Shown: in pieces, positions 29,191 through 38,937 of the stretch
Position numbering within the stretch: the stretch's first letter is position 1
Layout: each line of letters starts with the position of its first letter
Origin: Tepidicella xavieri
GTDB taxonomy: Bacteria > Pseudomonadota > Gammaproteobacteria > Burkholderiales > Burkholderiaceae_C
Reading direction: 5' to 3'
DNA: 64,000 bases
Assembly (NCBI RefSeq): GCF_004363315.1
Contig: NZ_SNYL01000002.1
Location: forward strand, 186,001 to 250,000
Made by a program: the position numbers and the translations under genes
The notes under the pieces: model-generated
Databases searched by the model: none
What the model saw: the letters and a program-made list of their open reading frames with translations, nothing else
Told to the model about the DNA's origin: nothing

Positions 29191-30059
29191 GTCCCCTGCC
29201 CGAACGCTGGCTGCGATGCTGGCGGCACAGCCGCGTCGGCCGAACGCTGACCCGATGGCTCGGCGGCGCCCCCGAGATTCCCGACGGGATGTGGCAACGG
29301 GCGCTTCGGGCCCAGCCCGTCGTGGACAACCTGACGGTGGCCGAAAAGCGACAGCTTCAGATGCTGTGTCAACGCTTTCTGGCCGACAAGGAATTCAGCG
29401 GTGCGCAGGGCCTGGCCATCACCGACGACATGGCGCTGGCGATCTCGATCCAGGCGTGCCTGCCCTGGATTCATTGGGGGCTGGAGGGACTGGACTGGTA
29501 CCGGGGGTTTGTGGGAATCGTGGTGCACCCGGATGAGGTGGTGGCCCAGCGCGAGGTGGTGGACGACGCCGGCGTGGTGCACCGCTACCGGGAGGCCCTG
29601 GCCGGCGAGGCCATGCACGGCGGGCCGGTGATGTTGGTCTGGTCGCATGTGGCAGGTGCCCGGCAGGACGCTGCGGTCGGCCGCAACCTGGTGATCCACG
29701 AGTTCGCCCACAAGATCGACATGCGGCACAAGTCGCGCCATGAAGCGGCAGACGGTTGCCCGCGCCTGCCACGGGGTTTCATGGGGCTGTCACCGCCAGC
29801 GGCCGAACGTCTGTGGCGCCAGACCTGGGGGCAGGCCTATGAGGGGTTCATCCGGCAGGTGGAGATGAGTGCGCGCTTTGGTGCCCCGCCCCCTTGGCTG
29901 GACGCCTACGGCGCCACTGATCCGGCCGAGTTCTTTGCCGTCTCGTGCGAGGCTTACGTGGTCAACCGGCCCCGCTACGCGTTGGAATTCCCCACCTTGC
30001 TGCCGCTGCTGGATGCGTTCTTTCGGCACCCTGCCTTCAGCGGCGCAGCAGCGCCTTGA
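29187..30059 (+). CDS. mtfA: M90 family zinc metallopeptidase (MtfA-like)
   Basis: Cytosolic zinc peptidase related to E. coli MtfA, which binds the glucose repressor Mlc. The zinc motif is HEFAHKID, preceded by GRNLVI, and a third ligand probably comes from the DPAEFFAVSCEAYV helix. 290 residues, about 25 longer than E. coli MtfA. The ATG overlaps the lpxH stop (ATGA). Its last 23 bases overlap the 3' end of the convergent DUF349 gene. No mlc or ptsG gene is in the window, so the target may differ. Confidence 0.88.
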   Translation: MSPLPERWLRCWRHSRVGRTLTRWLGGAPEIPDGMWQRALRAQPVVDNLTVAEKRQLQMLCQRFLADKEFSGAQGLAITDDMALAISIQACLPWIHWGLEGLDWYRGFVGIVVHPDEVVAQREVVDDAGVVHRYREALAGEAMHGGPVMLVWSHVAGARQDAAVGRNLVIHEFAHKIDMRHKSRHEAADGCPRLPRGFMGLSPPAAERLWRQTWGQAYEGFIRQVEMSARFGAPPPWLDAYGATDPAEFFAVSCEAYVVNRPRYALEFPTLLPLLDAFFRHPAFSGAAAP

Positions 30060-32592
30060 GCGCGGCCTGCAACCGCTTGGCGGCCTGTGCCTCGTAGGCG
30101 CTGGACAGGACCGTGGCCACGTCTTGCGCCCAGGTGTCGGCAGGAGCAGGATCGTGGCGGCGCGTGAGCAACTTCAGTTGCAACGCGCGCCGGTCGTCGA
30201 GGTGGGCGGCTGGGGTGGGCACATCGGCCGCGATTTCCAGCCGCAGCAGGCTTTCGGCGCTGCGGGCCTGAGCCTCGGCACTGGGGGCAGCGGCCAAGGC
30301 GTTGACCCAGGACGCGCGGGCAGCCGCCACGGCCTTGCCACCCAGCGCCTGGGCCGGCGGGACGGCATCGGCCGCACGCTGCTGCCAGGCATGAAGGAGT
30401 TGCATCAGTGCTTCGCCATGCGCTTGCGCGGCCAATTTGCGCAGCACCTGATCGGCCTGCTCCATCGCCTGGCGCTGCGCCCGGAAAACCGCATCGCTCA
30501 GGCGAGGGCCGCGGGATTCCCGCAGCGCGCGGCCGCCGGAGCGATCGGGCCGCTGGCGTCCGGCCTCGGCATCCCGCCCGGCCGGACGTGCCGCCGGCAG
30601 GCCTTTGCCGACGCCAGGGCGGTCGTCTCCGCGCATGGCCACCAGCTTGCGCGGGGCCGCCTGAGATGGGGTGGGATCGATGGGCGCATCGGCTGCCGGC
30701 TCTGTGGCTGGCGCCGGATCGGCACCCGTCTGGGCGGGCGTCACCGCCTCCTGGCGCATGGCGGCCTGCACAGCCGCCATGGCCGATCGGATCTGCTGCG
30801 CGTCGCCGCTGGCCGTGGCGGCTTCGAGCGCCCGCACGGCATCCAGCACGGCCTGATCGTGGGCATGCAGGGCCTCGACCGCCTTGTCCCGCGCCGCCGA
30901 CTTGCGCGCGAACGCTTCATCAATGGGCTGACGGAACGCTTCCCAGAGCTTTTGCTCTTGGCGTCGGTCCAGCGGCACGGCGTGCGCCTCTTGCTGCCAG
31001 CGCTGCTGCAGGGCCTTGACGGCATCGACCCGCAGCGCCGGTGACTGGGCCAATTGGCGGGCTTCTTCGATCAGGGCTTGCCGGCGCTGGACGCTTTCGG
31101 CCTGGGCGGCTTCCAGCCGCTCATGAGCCTGGGCCATGGCCGCTTTCCACAGCGGATGCACCTCGGCAAACAACTTCTCGCTGAGGTGCCCGGCCTGGCG
31201 CCAACGCTCGGAGAAGGCGTGCAGATCGCGCACTTGCTGCTTCCAGTCGGTGGCATCGGCATGGGCAGCCGTCCATGCTTTGACCTCCTCGATCAGCGCC
31301 AGACGCTGCGCGCGGTTGGCTTCGTTTTGCTGTTTCAACTGGCCAAGCCAAGCCTCGACCACCTTGTGCGCTTCGTTGCAAGCCTCGTCGAACTTCTTCC
31401 ACAGGGCATGGTTGGGCGCGCCGCCCTGATCGACGGTTTTCCACTGCTCGCGCAACTGGCGCAAGGTTTCCTGCATTTTCCGGCCACCCAGGCGTTGCCC
31501 CTCGGGGCTTTGGGTCAAGGCCACGGCCTTGGCCAGCAATTCTTCGCGCAATTGATCGGCCCGCCAGCGCTGCCAGCCTTCGAGCTCGCCGCTCTTGGCG
31601 AGCAGGGCCTGCGCCTGGGCCTCCACGGCGGCGGGGATGTGGCGGCCATGTTCTTTGAGGGCCTGGCGCAATTGCGCCGCCGCCTTGGGGGCGGCCTTGA
31701 CATGCCCTTCGGCGAGCTCTTTGTCCAATGCCTCCATGGCCACGGTGACCGCCCGCACGGCCTGCGCCTGACGGGCCGCCAATTCGGTCGGATCCACGGC
31801 GGCAACGGGGGCCGGAACCACTTCGCCACGGGCAGCGCGCAACTCATCGGCCCACACGGGCACCGCGGGCAAGGGGGCCTGGGGATCGGCCGCGGCGGCG
31901 ATGGCCTGGGCCAGGGCCGCTTCAAAGGCTTCCCAGACGATGCCCAACTGCTGACGGGAACCGTCCAAGGCATTCTGGTGCCGGGGTTCGAGGCTGGCCC
32001 AGCCAGCGTCTTGCATGAGCGCTTGCGCCTGGGCTTGCCAGTTCGCCACGTCCTGCCGCAACGAGTCCAGCGCTGCCTGCGCCTCTAGCCAGGACTTGGT
32101 GGACAACACCTCGATACGCTGGGCCAACAGCACGGCGGCCTCCTTGGCCACCAGCACGCGGTGTTGCAGGTCTTCGATCGCCTTCATGCGCTCGGCCAGT
32201 TGCTGGCGCAGGCTGGCCAGCGGCTCGCGCGACAGGGGCGCTCCCGCCTTGGCGGCGTCGCGCTGCCAAGCCATGGCATCGGCCAGATTGAGCCGAGGCT
32301 GCGCCAACAAGGCGCGCGCCCGGGTCGCCCACTCTTCGGCCATGGCGTCCTGCGCCTTGGCCCGGCGGATGTCGTCGAGCCGCTCTTTGAGGAGCTTGGC
32401 CGCGCCCTTGTCACGCTGAGACATCTCGCGGTACACCTCGGCCAAGGCGTCGGCATCGGGCTCGCTGGCCAGCCACTCGCGCAAGCGTGCCGCACGCTCG
32501 CCGGAAGTGGGCGCGGAGAAAGCGCCGCCGGTGCGTGCGTCGAGCTGTTGGAGATCGGAATGAGCGGCAGAGGTCTTGTCGGAAAGGTTCAC
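30037..32592 (-). CDS. Large DUF349 repeat protein
   Basis: About 850 residues, mostly alpha-helical, with repeated DUF349 units (for example WEAFEAALAQAI, LREQWKTVDQGGAPNHALWKKFDEAC, AFSERWRQAGHLSEKLFAEVHPLWKAAM, LQQRWQQEAHAVPLDRRQEQKLWEAF). A low-complexity Pro/Ala linker near residue 640 precedes a basic Arg-rich patch. Function of the family is unclear; links to ribosome or RNA biology have been proposed. No ATG occurs near the N-terminus; GTG at 32592 (NLSDKTSAAHS) or 32655 are candidates and neither has a good ribosome site. Confidence 0.85.
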   Translation of the reverse strand: MNLSDKTSAAHSDLQQLDARTGGAFSAPTSGERAARLREWLASEPDADALAEVYREMSQRDKGAAKLLKERLDDIRRAKAQDAMAEEWATRARALLAQPRLNLADAMAWQRDAAKAGAPLSREPLASLRQQLAERMKAIEDLQHRVLVAKEAAVLLAQRIEVLSTKSWLEAQAALDSLRQDVANWQAQAQALMQDAGWASLEPRHQNALDGSRQQLGIVWEAFEAALAQAIAAAADPQAPLPAVPVWADELRAARGEVVPAPVAAVDPTELAARQAQAVRAVTVAMEALDKELAEGHVKAAPKAAAQLRQALKEHGRHIPAAVEAQAQALLAKSGELEGWQRWRADQLREELLAKAVALTQSPEGQRLGGRKMQETLRQLREQWKTVDQGGAPNHALWKKFDEACNEAHKVVEAWLGQLKQQNEANRAQRLALIEEVKAWTAAHADATDWKQQVRDLHAFSERWRQAGHLSEKLFAEVHPLWKAAMAQAHERLEAAQAESVQRRQALIEEARQLAQSPALRVDAVKALQQRWQQEAHAVPLDRRQEQKLWEAFRQPIDEAFARKSAARDKAVEALHAHDQAVLDAVRALEAATASGDAQQIRSAMAAVQAAMRQEAVTPAQTGADPAPATEPAADAPIDPTPSQAAPRKLVAMRGDDRPGVGKGLPAARPAGRDAEAGRQRPDRSGGRALRESRGPRLSDAVFRAQRQAMEQADQVLRKLAAQAHGEALMQLLHAWQQRAADAVPPAQALGGKAVAAARASWVNALAAAPSAEAQARSAESLLRLEIAADVPTPAAHLDDRRALQLKLLTRRHDPAPADTWAQDVATVLSSAYEAQAAKRLQAALKALLRR

Positions 32593-32704
32593 GGCAACGG
32601 TAAGCAAAGGCTTGCAATGACAGACGCTTTGCGCACAACAGGGGGTGCGCAGCACGGCAAATCCGTATTGTCGCCGGTTTCAGGCCGTGCGCAGACGCAG
32701 ACCC

Positions 32705-33367
32705 TCAACCCGCCCACAGATCGAGCGGCGGATCGTGAACGACGGCCTTGAGGATGTCGCTGCGCGAGACGAAGCCCAGCAGGCGGCCATCGGCATCGAC
32801 CACCGGCAGGCCCTGCAGGCCGGTATCGAGCAGCGCCTGGGCCAAGCGGCGCAAATCGGTGTCGGGGCTGACGCAAGGCACGGGCGAGACCATGACCTCG
32901 CTGACCGGCTGGGCCAGCAGGGCCTGCCAGACGAGGGCGTGTCCCCCGGGTTGCGGCAGACGGTCCGGCTGCATCAATTCGGCACGCGACAGCAGCCCCA
33001 CCACGGCCCCCTCGGCGTTGAGGACGGGGGCCTGCCCCACCCCGTGCTCGTAAAGCGTCCACCAGCCCTCGCGCACGTTCATGTCTTGCCGCACCACCAC
33101 GGCGCGTCGGCTCATCACGTCGGAGACGATTTGCAGCGGACGCCGCTCGGTGGGCGGATGCTGCACCCTGCCGTAGGCCGAAAGGGCCTGCTGGGCAGGG
33201 CGGCTCTCGGCCTCTGCGGCCACGGCGGGGGGCGGCTCGGCGGCCGGCCGATCCAGATCAGGGGTCAGGGCGCGTGCGCGCCCGGCCCGCAGGGTTGGGG
33301 CCACTTTGCGCATGTCTTCCAGCGGGCCGCGGTACATCAGCCCGGACGTGCCGTAGATCGCAAACAT
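32705..33367 (-). CDS. CBS-domain protein with N-terminal extension
   Basis: 220 residues: an N-terminal about 80-residue segment (MFAIYGTSGLMYRGPLEDM, then Pro/Ala/Glu-rich) and a C-terminal pair of CBS domains (VSDVMSRRAVVVRQD to VVGLLSRAEL, and VSEVMVSPVPCVSPD to LLGFVSRSDILKAVV). CBS pairs bind adenosyl ligands such as AMP or ATP and usually regulate a partner. The ATG has a GAGAGGTG ribosome site. Same strand as hemW, 72 bases downstream. Partner unknown. Confidence 0.88.
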   Translation of the reverse strand: MFAIYGTSGLMYRGPLEDMRKVAPTLRAGRARALTPDLDRPAAEPPPAVAAEAESRPAQQALSAYGRVQHPPTERRPLQIVSDVMSRRAVVVRQDMNVREGWWTLYEHGVGQAPVLNAEGAVVGLLSRAELMQPDRLPQPGGHALVWQALLAQPVSEVMVSPVPCVSPDTDLRRLAQALLDTGLQGLPVVDADGRLLGFVSRSDILKAVVHDPPLDLWAG

Positions 33368-33439
33368 CGCACACCTCTCTGCGGCCATTATGGCCCGCCC
33401 CCTGGCATCTGTACACCGCAGCATGGCCGCCGGGCCGGA

Positions 33440-34645
33440 TCAGGGCAGAAACAGCGCTTGCAAATCGCTCAGGAAATCAAAGCCACGCTCGGTCGGCCGC
33501 ACCCATGGCCCATCGCGCTCGATCCAGCCCTGGCGCTCGGCCTGCTGCAGCGCCGGCCCCAGCAACGTGACCGGCAACCCCGTGCGTTCGCTGAATTGCG
33601 TCAGCAAAAAGCCCTCGCGCAGGCGCAAGGCGTTGAGCATGAATTCGAACGGCAGTTCGGCGGGCGCGACGTCCTCCTCGCTCGCCACAGGCTGCCCTTG
33701 CAGGGCCTGGGCCATGTAGCGCTGCGGCTCGCGCCAGCGCACCTGGCGCACGATGCGGTGGGCAAAGCTGAGCTTGCCGTGCGCCCCGGCGCCAATGCCC
33801 AGGTAGTCGCCGAACTGCCAGTAATTGGTGTTGTGCCAGCAGCGGTGCCCGGCCCGTGCGAACGCCGACACTTCATACCGCGTCAGCCCGGCTTCGCCAG
33901 TGCGGCGGGTGATGGAGTCCAGCATCTCGTAGGCGGTGTCGTCGTCGGGCAGTTCGGGCGGGTGTTTGGCGAAGTAGGTGTTGGGCTCCAGGGTCAGGTG
34001 GTACACCGACAGGTGGGGCGGCGCATAAGCCAGGGCGATGGCCAGATCCCGATCCAGATCGGCCGGCGTCTGCCCGGGCAGGGCGTACATCAGGTCCAGA
34101 TTGAACGTGTCGAAGTGACGCGCCACTTCCTCCAGCGCGGCACGCGCTTGGGCGCCGTCGTGGACCCGGCCAAGCGCGTGCAGGAAACGGTCGTCGAACG
34201 ACTGCACCCCGACGCTGAGACGGGTCACGCCGGCCTGCCGGTAGCCCCGAAACCGGTCGGCCTCGAACGTGCCGGGGTTGGCTTCGAGCGTGATTTCGGC
34301 ATCGGCCTCCAAGCGCACCCGCGCGCGGATGTCGGACAGCAGCCGGTCGATCGCTTCGGGCGGAAAGAGGCTGGGCGTGCCCCCACCGATGAACACGCTG
34401 TGCACCGTGCGCCCCCATATCAACGGCAAACTGGCCTCCAGGTCGGCACGCAACGCCTCCAGATAAGCCCCCCACGGCAGTTCACCCGCCTGCCCCTTGG
34501 CTCGCCCCCATTCGTGCGAATTGAAATCGCAATACGGGCATTTCTTGAGGCACCAGGGCAGGTGGACATACAGGCTCAAGGGCGGCAGGGCCGAAAGCTG
34601 CAACTGCCCAGGCCGCTGGAGGCGGATGACCTGCGGCTTAGTCAT
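33440..34645 (-). CDS. hemW: Radical SAM haem chaperone HemW
   Basis: Radical SAM protein related to HemN that transfers haem to respiratory enzymes. The cluster motif is Cys32, Cys36, Cys39 (CLKKCPYC) followed by DFNSH; then IGGGTPSLF, EANPGTFE, RLSVGVQSFDD and the C-terminal HemN-type domain (NTNYWQFGDYLGIGAGAHG). It lacks the N-terminal extension of true HemN, so HemW is preferred over coproporphyrinogen dehydrogenase. 401 residues. Overlaps the rdgB end by 8 bases. Confidence 0.94.
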   Translation of the reverse strand: MTKPQVIRLQRPGQLQLSALPPLSLYVHLPWCLKKCPYCDFNSHEWGRAKGQAGELPWGAYLEALRADLEASLPLIWGRTVHSVFIGGGTPSLFPPEAIDRLLSDIRARVRLEADAEITLEANPGTFEADRFRGYRQAGVTRLSVGVQSFDDRFLHALGRVHDGAQARAALEEVARHFDTFNLDLMYALPGQTPADLDRDLAIALAYAPPHLSVYHLTLEPNTYFAKHPPELPDDDTAYEMLDSITRRTGEAGLTRYEVSAFARAGHRCWHNTNYWQFGDYLGIGAGAHGKLSFAHRIVRQVRWREPQRYMAQALQGQPVASEEDVAPAELPFEFMLNALRLREGFLLTQFSERTGLPVTLLGPALQQAERQGWIERDGPWVRPTERGFDFLSDLQALFLP

Positions 34646-35255
34646 CGGGGTACCAGCGCTCGCGCATCAATTCGAGCATGGCCCGAGCGGCTCGCCCGCG
34701 GTGGCTGTGGGCGTTTTTCACTTCGGTCGGCAACTGGGCAAAGGTCTGGCCGAAAGCGGGGATCCACATCACCGGATCGAAACCAAAGCCGTTGTCGCCC
34801 AGCGGCGCTTCGGTGATCAGGCCACTGACCCGCCCCGTGGCCACCAGGGGCTCCGGGTCGTCGGGTGAGCGCACGGCCACCAAGGTGCTGACCATGGCCG
34901 CGCGGCGATCGGTGATGCCACGCATCTGCTCCAGCAAGGCACGCACGTTGTTGGCATCGCTTTTCTCGTAGCCGAAGCGGGTGGCGTAGTAAGCCGTGTC
35001 CACCCCAGGCTGACCGCCAAAGGCCTCGACACACAGACCGGCATCGTCCGCCAACGCCGGCAGGCCACTGGCGGCGCTGGCATGGCGGGCTTTGGCCAGG
35101 GCGTTTTCGATGAAGGTGCGGTGCGGCTCGGGGGCTTCGGGAATGCCCATCTCGGCTTGCCGAATCAGCCGCACCCCCAGGGGAGCGAACATGGCTTGCA
35201 GCTCGGCCAGCTTGCCCGCGTTGTTGGAGGCCAGCACCAGGGTATGTCCCATCAT
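34638..35255 (-). CDS. rdgB: RdgB/HAM1 family non-canonical purine NTP pyrophosphatase
   Basis: Hydrolyses dITP, XTP and ITP to keep damaged purines out of DNA. The start LVLASNNAGKLAELQAMF (substrate-binding SNNxGK), ADDAGLCVEAFGGQPGVDTAYYATRF, APLGDNGFGFDPVMW and KNAHSHRGRA are all family motifs. Two adjacent ATGs (35255 and 35252) are possible; both have GAGGGG upstream. 205 residues. Tenth base after the rph stop, so rph-rdgB-hemW is an operon. Confidence 0.96.
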   Translation of the reverse strand: MMGHTLVLASNNAGKLAELQAMFAPLGVRLIRQAEMGIPEAPEPHRTFIENALAKARHASAASGLPALADDAGLCVEAFGGQPGVDTAYYATRFGYEKSDANNVRALLEQMRGITDRRAAMVSTLVAVRSPDDPEPLVATGRVSGLITEAPLGDNGFGFDPVMWIPAFGQTFAQLPTEVKNAHSHRGRAARAMLELMRERWYPDD

Positions 35256-35265
35256 GCCAGGCCCC

Positions 35266-36027
35266 TCACCGGACATCGGCGCCCGCCAGGGCGGCGCGTT
35301 GCAGACCGATCAGCTCTGCGATGCCCTTTTCCGCCAGCACCAGCAATTGGTTCATCTCGTCGCGGCTGAAGGTGGCGCCTTCGGCGGTGCCCTGCACCTC
35401 CACATAATGGCCGGCGCCAGTCATGACGACGTTCATATCGGTGTCGCAGCCCGAGTCTTCGACATAGTCCAGATCGAGCACGGGCACGCCCTGCACGATG
35501 CCCACCGACACGGCGGCCACCGGGTGCAGCACCGGCGAACGCTCCAGCACGCCCTCGGCCAGCAGGCGATGCACCGCGTCCTGGGCGGCCACGAAAGCAC
35601 CGGTGATGGCCGCGGTGCGGGTGCCGCCATCGGCTTGCAACACATCGCAATCCAGCGTCAGGGTGCGTTCGCCCAGGGCACGGAGGTCGAATACCGCGCG
35701 CAGCGAGCGGCCAATGAGGCGCTGAATCTCCTGCGTGCGACCGCTTTGCTTGCCCTTGGCCGCTTCGCGGGCGCTGCGGGTGTGGGTGGCGCGGGGCAGC
35801 ATGCCGTATTCGGCCGTGACCCAACCCTCGCCGGAACCCTTCTGGTGTGGGGGCACTTTGTCCTCCACCGAAGCGGTGCACAGCACCCGCGTATCGCCGA
35901 ACTCGATCAACACCGAGCCTTCGGCGTGCTTGGTGTAGTGGCGGGTGATGCGCACATGGCGCAACTGGTCGGGCCGGCGGCCATCGTGGCGCAGGGAACC
36001 GGCATCGCTGCTGAGGGAATCGGTCAT
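35266..36027 (-). CDS. rph: Ribonuclease PH
   Basis: Phosphorolytic 3'-5' exoribonuclease that trims tRNA precursors. Typical segments are [36 protein letters not shown]-like opening, [54 protein letters not shown] and [15 protein letters not shown]. The 253 residues include a few extra N-terminal ones. It lies between the phosphatase/kinase pair and rdgB on one strand. Confidence 0.97.
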   Translation of the reverse strand: MTDSLSSDAGSLRHDGRRPDQLRHVRITRHYTKHAEGSVLIEFGDTRVLCTASVEDKVPPHQKGSGEGWVTAEYGMLPRATHTRSAREAAKGKQSGRTQEIQRLIGRSLRAVFDLRALGERTLTLDCDVLQADGGTRTAAITGAFVAAQDAVHRLLAEGVLERSPVLHPVAAVSVGIVQGVPVLDLDYVEDSGCDTDMNVVMTGAGHYVEVQGTAEGATFSRDEMNQLLVLAEKGIAELIGLQRAALAGADVR

Positions 36028-36050
36028 GGGTGAGAAAACTGGGTCAAGGG

Positions 36051-36968
36051 TCAGGGGTCGCGCTTGCGCAGCGCGGTTCGTCGGATGGCTTCGTTGATTT
36101 CGGCAATCGCTCGCTCGATGGTGTCCTCGTCGAACGCATCGGTAGCGGTTTCGGCGGTGTCATCCACGGCCCCGAACGACGAGGCAAACGAGCGATCGGC
36201 CAAGCCTTCGGAGCGTATCACCACTTGGGTGGACTCGAAGTCGTCGGCAGTGTCCCATTCCAGCGCCAGCAGCGAGACGTTGTCCCCATGACGGCCGGCT
36301 TTGTGCTCGGCCTCGTCGGCCAATGTGTGGACGGCATCCTGCAAAGGCACCCCATGCAAGCCGATAGCAACGTCTTCATCCGTCATGACCGACCACAATC
36401 CGTCGGAGCACAGCAGCAACCGGTCACCCTGCTCCAGCGCCTGGGGTCCGAAAACATCGTACAGGGGCGGGGAGTCGGAACCCAGGCAGGTGAACAGCAC
36501 GCTGCGGTTGACGCCGGCCGGAATCTGCCGAAACAGCTCTGGCTTATCGTGGTAGGAGTGGTCGCGCGTGCGCTGAACCATGTGCCCATGGCGGATCCAG
36601 TACAGACGGGAGTCGCCCGAATGCACCACACTGAGGCCGCCCGCCTGCACCACCGCCGCCACCAGCGTCGTGCGCGGGTAGTCGCTCATGGAGTGGGCGT
36701 GCGCATAATCCACGATGGCCTGGTTGGCATCCAGCAGTGTGCGTTCCAGGAACGCGCGAGGGTCCCGCAAACGGGGGTGAGCCTCTGACACAAAGCGCTG
36801 GGTGAACACCCGAACCGCGATTTCGGCCGCCTTCTCCCCGTCTGGATGACCGCCCATGCCGTCGGCCAACGTGAGCAGCACCGCATCGCGGGTGTAGGTG
36901 TAGCCCACGCGGTCTTCGTTGACCTCTCTGCCGCCTTTGCGGCTGACCTGATAGACCGAGAATTTCAT
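36051..36968 (-). CDS. PP2C-type serine/threonine protein phosphatase
   Basis: Metal-dependent phosphatase of 305 residues. PP2C motifs are NEDRVGY (metal Asp19), [40 protein letters not shown] and [12 protein letters not shown]. The acidic C-terminal tail of about 70 residues ([17 protein letters not shown], then [17 protein letters not shown]) lies beyond the domain and ends in a basic helix. Its ATG overlaps the kinase stop (ATGA), so the enzyme pair is made together and probably acts on shared targets. Confidence 0.93.
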   Translation of the reverse strand: MKFSVYQVSRKGGREVNEDRVGYTYTRDAVLLTLADGMGGHPDGEKAAEIAVRVFTQRFVSEAHPRLRDPRAFLERTLLDANQAIVDYAHAHSMSDYPRTTLVAAVVQAGGLSVVHSGDSRLYWIRHGHMVQRTRDHSYHDKPELFRQIPAGVNRSVLFTCLGSDSPPLYDVFGPQALEQGDRLLLCSDGLWSVMTDEDVAIGLHGVPLQDAVHTLADEAEHKAGRHGDNVSLLALEWDTADDFESTQVVIRSEGLADRSFASSFGAVDDTAETATDAFDEDTIERAIAEINEAIRRTALRKRDP

Positions 36969-37975
36969 GGCTCTTGAAAGCTCGAACGCTCGGTGCTAGA
37001 GGTCGCGGCCACCGTCTTGGCCCCCAGCAGCCCGCCAATGTGCAAGCGCATCTTCTCCATCAGGCCAGGCTGGGTGTAAGTCGGCTCTTCCTCGCGGTTG
37101 AGTTCTTTTTGCAAGGCAAATACCGATTGCGGACGCGACAGCGGATCGAGCGCCATGCACCACTGCACCACCTGGATCAAGTTGTCGGAATACAGGCCGC
37201 GCAGCCGGGTCATGGCCAGCGCCAGGCGGTCCTTTTCCTGCCGCTGTGGCGCATCGTGAGGCGGATAGCCCTGCATGCAGGAGTACATGCACGCGCCCAC
37301 CGCGTAGATGTCGGTCCAGGGCCCCAGGCCGGACTGACGTTTATACATCTCTGGAGCGGCAAAGCCAGGGGTGTACATGGGGCGCACGAAATTGCCTTCG
37401 GTGTTGAGCACCTCACGCGCAGCGCCGAAGTCGATCAGCACGGCTTTGTTGTCGTCGGTGATGAAGATGTTGGCCGGCTTGATGTCCAGATGCAGCATCT
37501 TGTGCTGATGCACGATGCGCAGCCCGCGCAGCACCTCGTCAAACAGCGAGCGGATGGTGGCCTCGCGCAGGATCTTCTTGCGTTTGAGCCCGCGGGCGGT
37601 GACGATGAAGTCCTGCAGGGATGCGCCCTCCAGATAATTCATCACCATGTAGACGGTGTCGTTCTCGCGGAAGAAGTTGAGCACGCTCACCACCGAGGGG
37701 TGCGAGATCTGGGCCAGCGCCCGGCCTTCCTCGAAAAAACTCTTGAGGCCCAGCCGGTACAGAGAAAGCTTTTCGGGGGGCACGGAGGGCAGCAACTCCC
37801 CGGGTTGGCGCACCACCAACGCCGAGGGCAGATACTCCTTGAGGGCCACCCGCTGACCGGCGCCATCGACCGCCAGATAGACGACCCCAAATCCACCGGC
37901 CGCCAGTTGGCGCACGATTCGGTAACCCCCGATCAGGGTGTCTGGTGGCAAGGGGGCGGGCTTGGTCTTTGACAT
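36965..37975 (-). CDS. Hanks-type serine/threonine protein kinase
   Basis: A 336-residue soluble kinase. The glycine loop AAGGFGVVYLA is at 25-35, the catalytic Lys is Lys46 (ALKEYLP), the catalytic loop is HLDIKPANIF with Asp163 (HLD in place of HRD), and DFGAA starts at Asp181. After the kinase lobe comes a short tail without membrane helix, PASTA or sensor domain, so its input is unclear. It is the first gene of kinase-phosphatase-rph and is divergent from yicC. Confidence 0.93.
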   Translation of the reverse strand: MSKTKPAPLPPDTLIGGYRIVRQLAAGGFGVVYLAVDGAGQRVALKEYLPSALVVRQPGELLPSVPPEKLSLYRLGLKSFFEEGRALAQISHPSVVSVLNFFRENDTVYMVMNYLEGASLQDFIVTARGLKRKKILREATIRSLFDEVLRGLRIVHQHKMLHLDIKPANIFITDDNKAVLIDFGAAREVLNTEGNFVRPMYTPGFAAPEMYKRQSGLGPWTDIYAVGACMYSCMQGYPPHDAPQRQEKDRLALAMTRLRGLYSDNLIQVVQWCMALDPLSRPQSVFALQKELNREEEPTYTQPGLMEKMRLHIGGLLGAKTVAATSSTERSSFQEP

Positions 37976-38028
37976 AATCGAAGAATCGGCAACCCCCAAC
38001 AACGTTGCAAACAGACTGCGAGTTTTGA

Positions 38029-38937
38029 ATGCCAGTTTACAGCATGACCGGCTATGCCACTGGTCAGAGCCAGCCGGAACCGGTCGCCGGATCCCCTGCT
38101 GCCCCTACCGCGGCGCTGGGCCTGGAAATCCGCTCCGTCAACAGCCGCTTCCTGGACCTGAGCTTTCGCCTCTCCGATGAGCTGCGCCCCAGCGAGCCGG
38201 CGCTGCGCGAGTTGGTGAGCGCCCGGCTCAAGCGAGGCAAGGTGGAAATCCGCGGCTGGATCGAAGGCCGCCAGGAGCAAGCGCTGCGCATGCCCTCGCC
38301 GGCCGAACTGCAACGCTTGGCCGGCTTGCAGGAGCATATCCGCGCCTGGCTGCCACAGGCACGCGAATGGTCCGTGGCCGAGGTGATGGGCGCCCTGTCA
38401 CGCCATGCCCCGCCGCCGGCCGGGCTGGCCGACGAGCTGGCCGCGCTGGCACGCCGGGTGTTGGACGATTTCACCGCTTCCCGCGCACGCGAAGGCGCAC
38501 GCCTCGCCGACATGCTGCTGGACCGCGTGGCCCAGTTGCGTGCCCTGGCCCAGCAGGCCCAGCCCTTGGTGCCGCAGCTGGTGGAGATGCAGCGGCAGCG
38601 CTTTCTGGAGCGCTGGCACGAGGCGCTGGGCGGCGCCCAGGCCGATGCCGGCAGCCAGGCGGCCCAAGATCGCGCGCTGGCCGAAGCGGCCGCCTACGCC
38701 ATGCGCATCGACGTGGCCGAAGAACTCACCCGACTGCAATCCCACCTCGAAGAAATCGAGCGGCTGCTGCGCCAGGGCGGCGAAGTCGGCAAACGGCTGG
38801 ACTTCCTCATTCAGGAACTGCACCGCGAAGCCAACACCCTGGGCAGCAAGTCCTCCAGCCTGGAGCTGACCCGCATCTCGGTGGACATGAAAGTCCTCAT
38901 CGAGCAGATGCGCGAACAGGTACAGAACCTCGAATGA
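38029..38937 (+). CDS. yicC: YicC/YloC family endoribonuclease
   Basis: Stress-linked RNA-cleaving family. Signature segments are [12 protein letters not shown] at the start, [32 protein letters not shown] and the C-terminal [35 protein letters not shown]-type ending. 302 residues. The stop overlaps gmk (ATGA), and yicC-gmk adjacency is widespread in bacteria. No strong ribosome site is visible. Confidence 0.93.
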   Translation: MPVYSMTGYATGQSQPEPVAGSPAAPTAALGLEIRSVNSRFLDLSFRLSDELRPSEPALRELVSARLKRGKVEIRGWIEGRQEQALRMPSPAELQRLAGLQEHIRAWLPQAREWSVAEVMGALSRHAPPPAGLADELAALARRVLDDFTASRAREGARLADMLLDRVAQLRALAQQAQPLVPQLVEMQRQRFLERWHEALGGAQADAGSQAAQDRALAEAAAYAMRIDVAEELTRLQSHLEEIERLLRQGGEVGKRLDFLIQELHREANTLGSKSSSLELTRISVDMKVLIEQMREQVQNLE

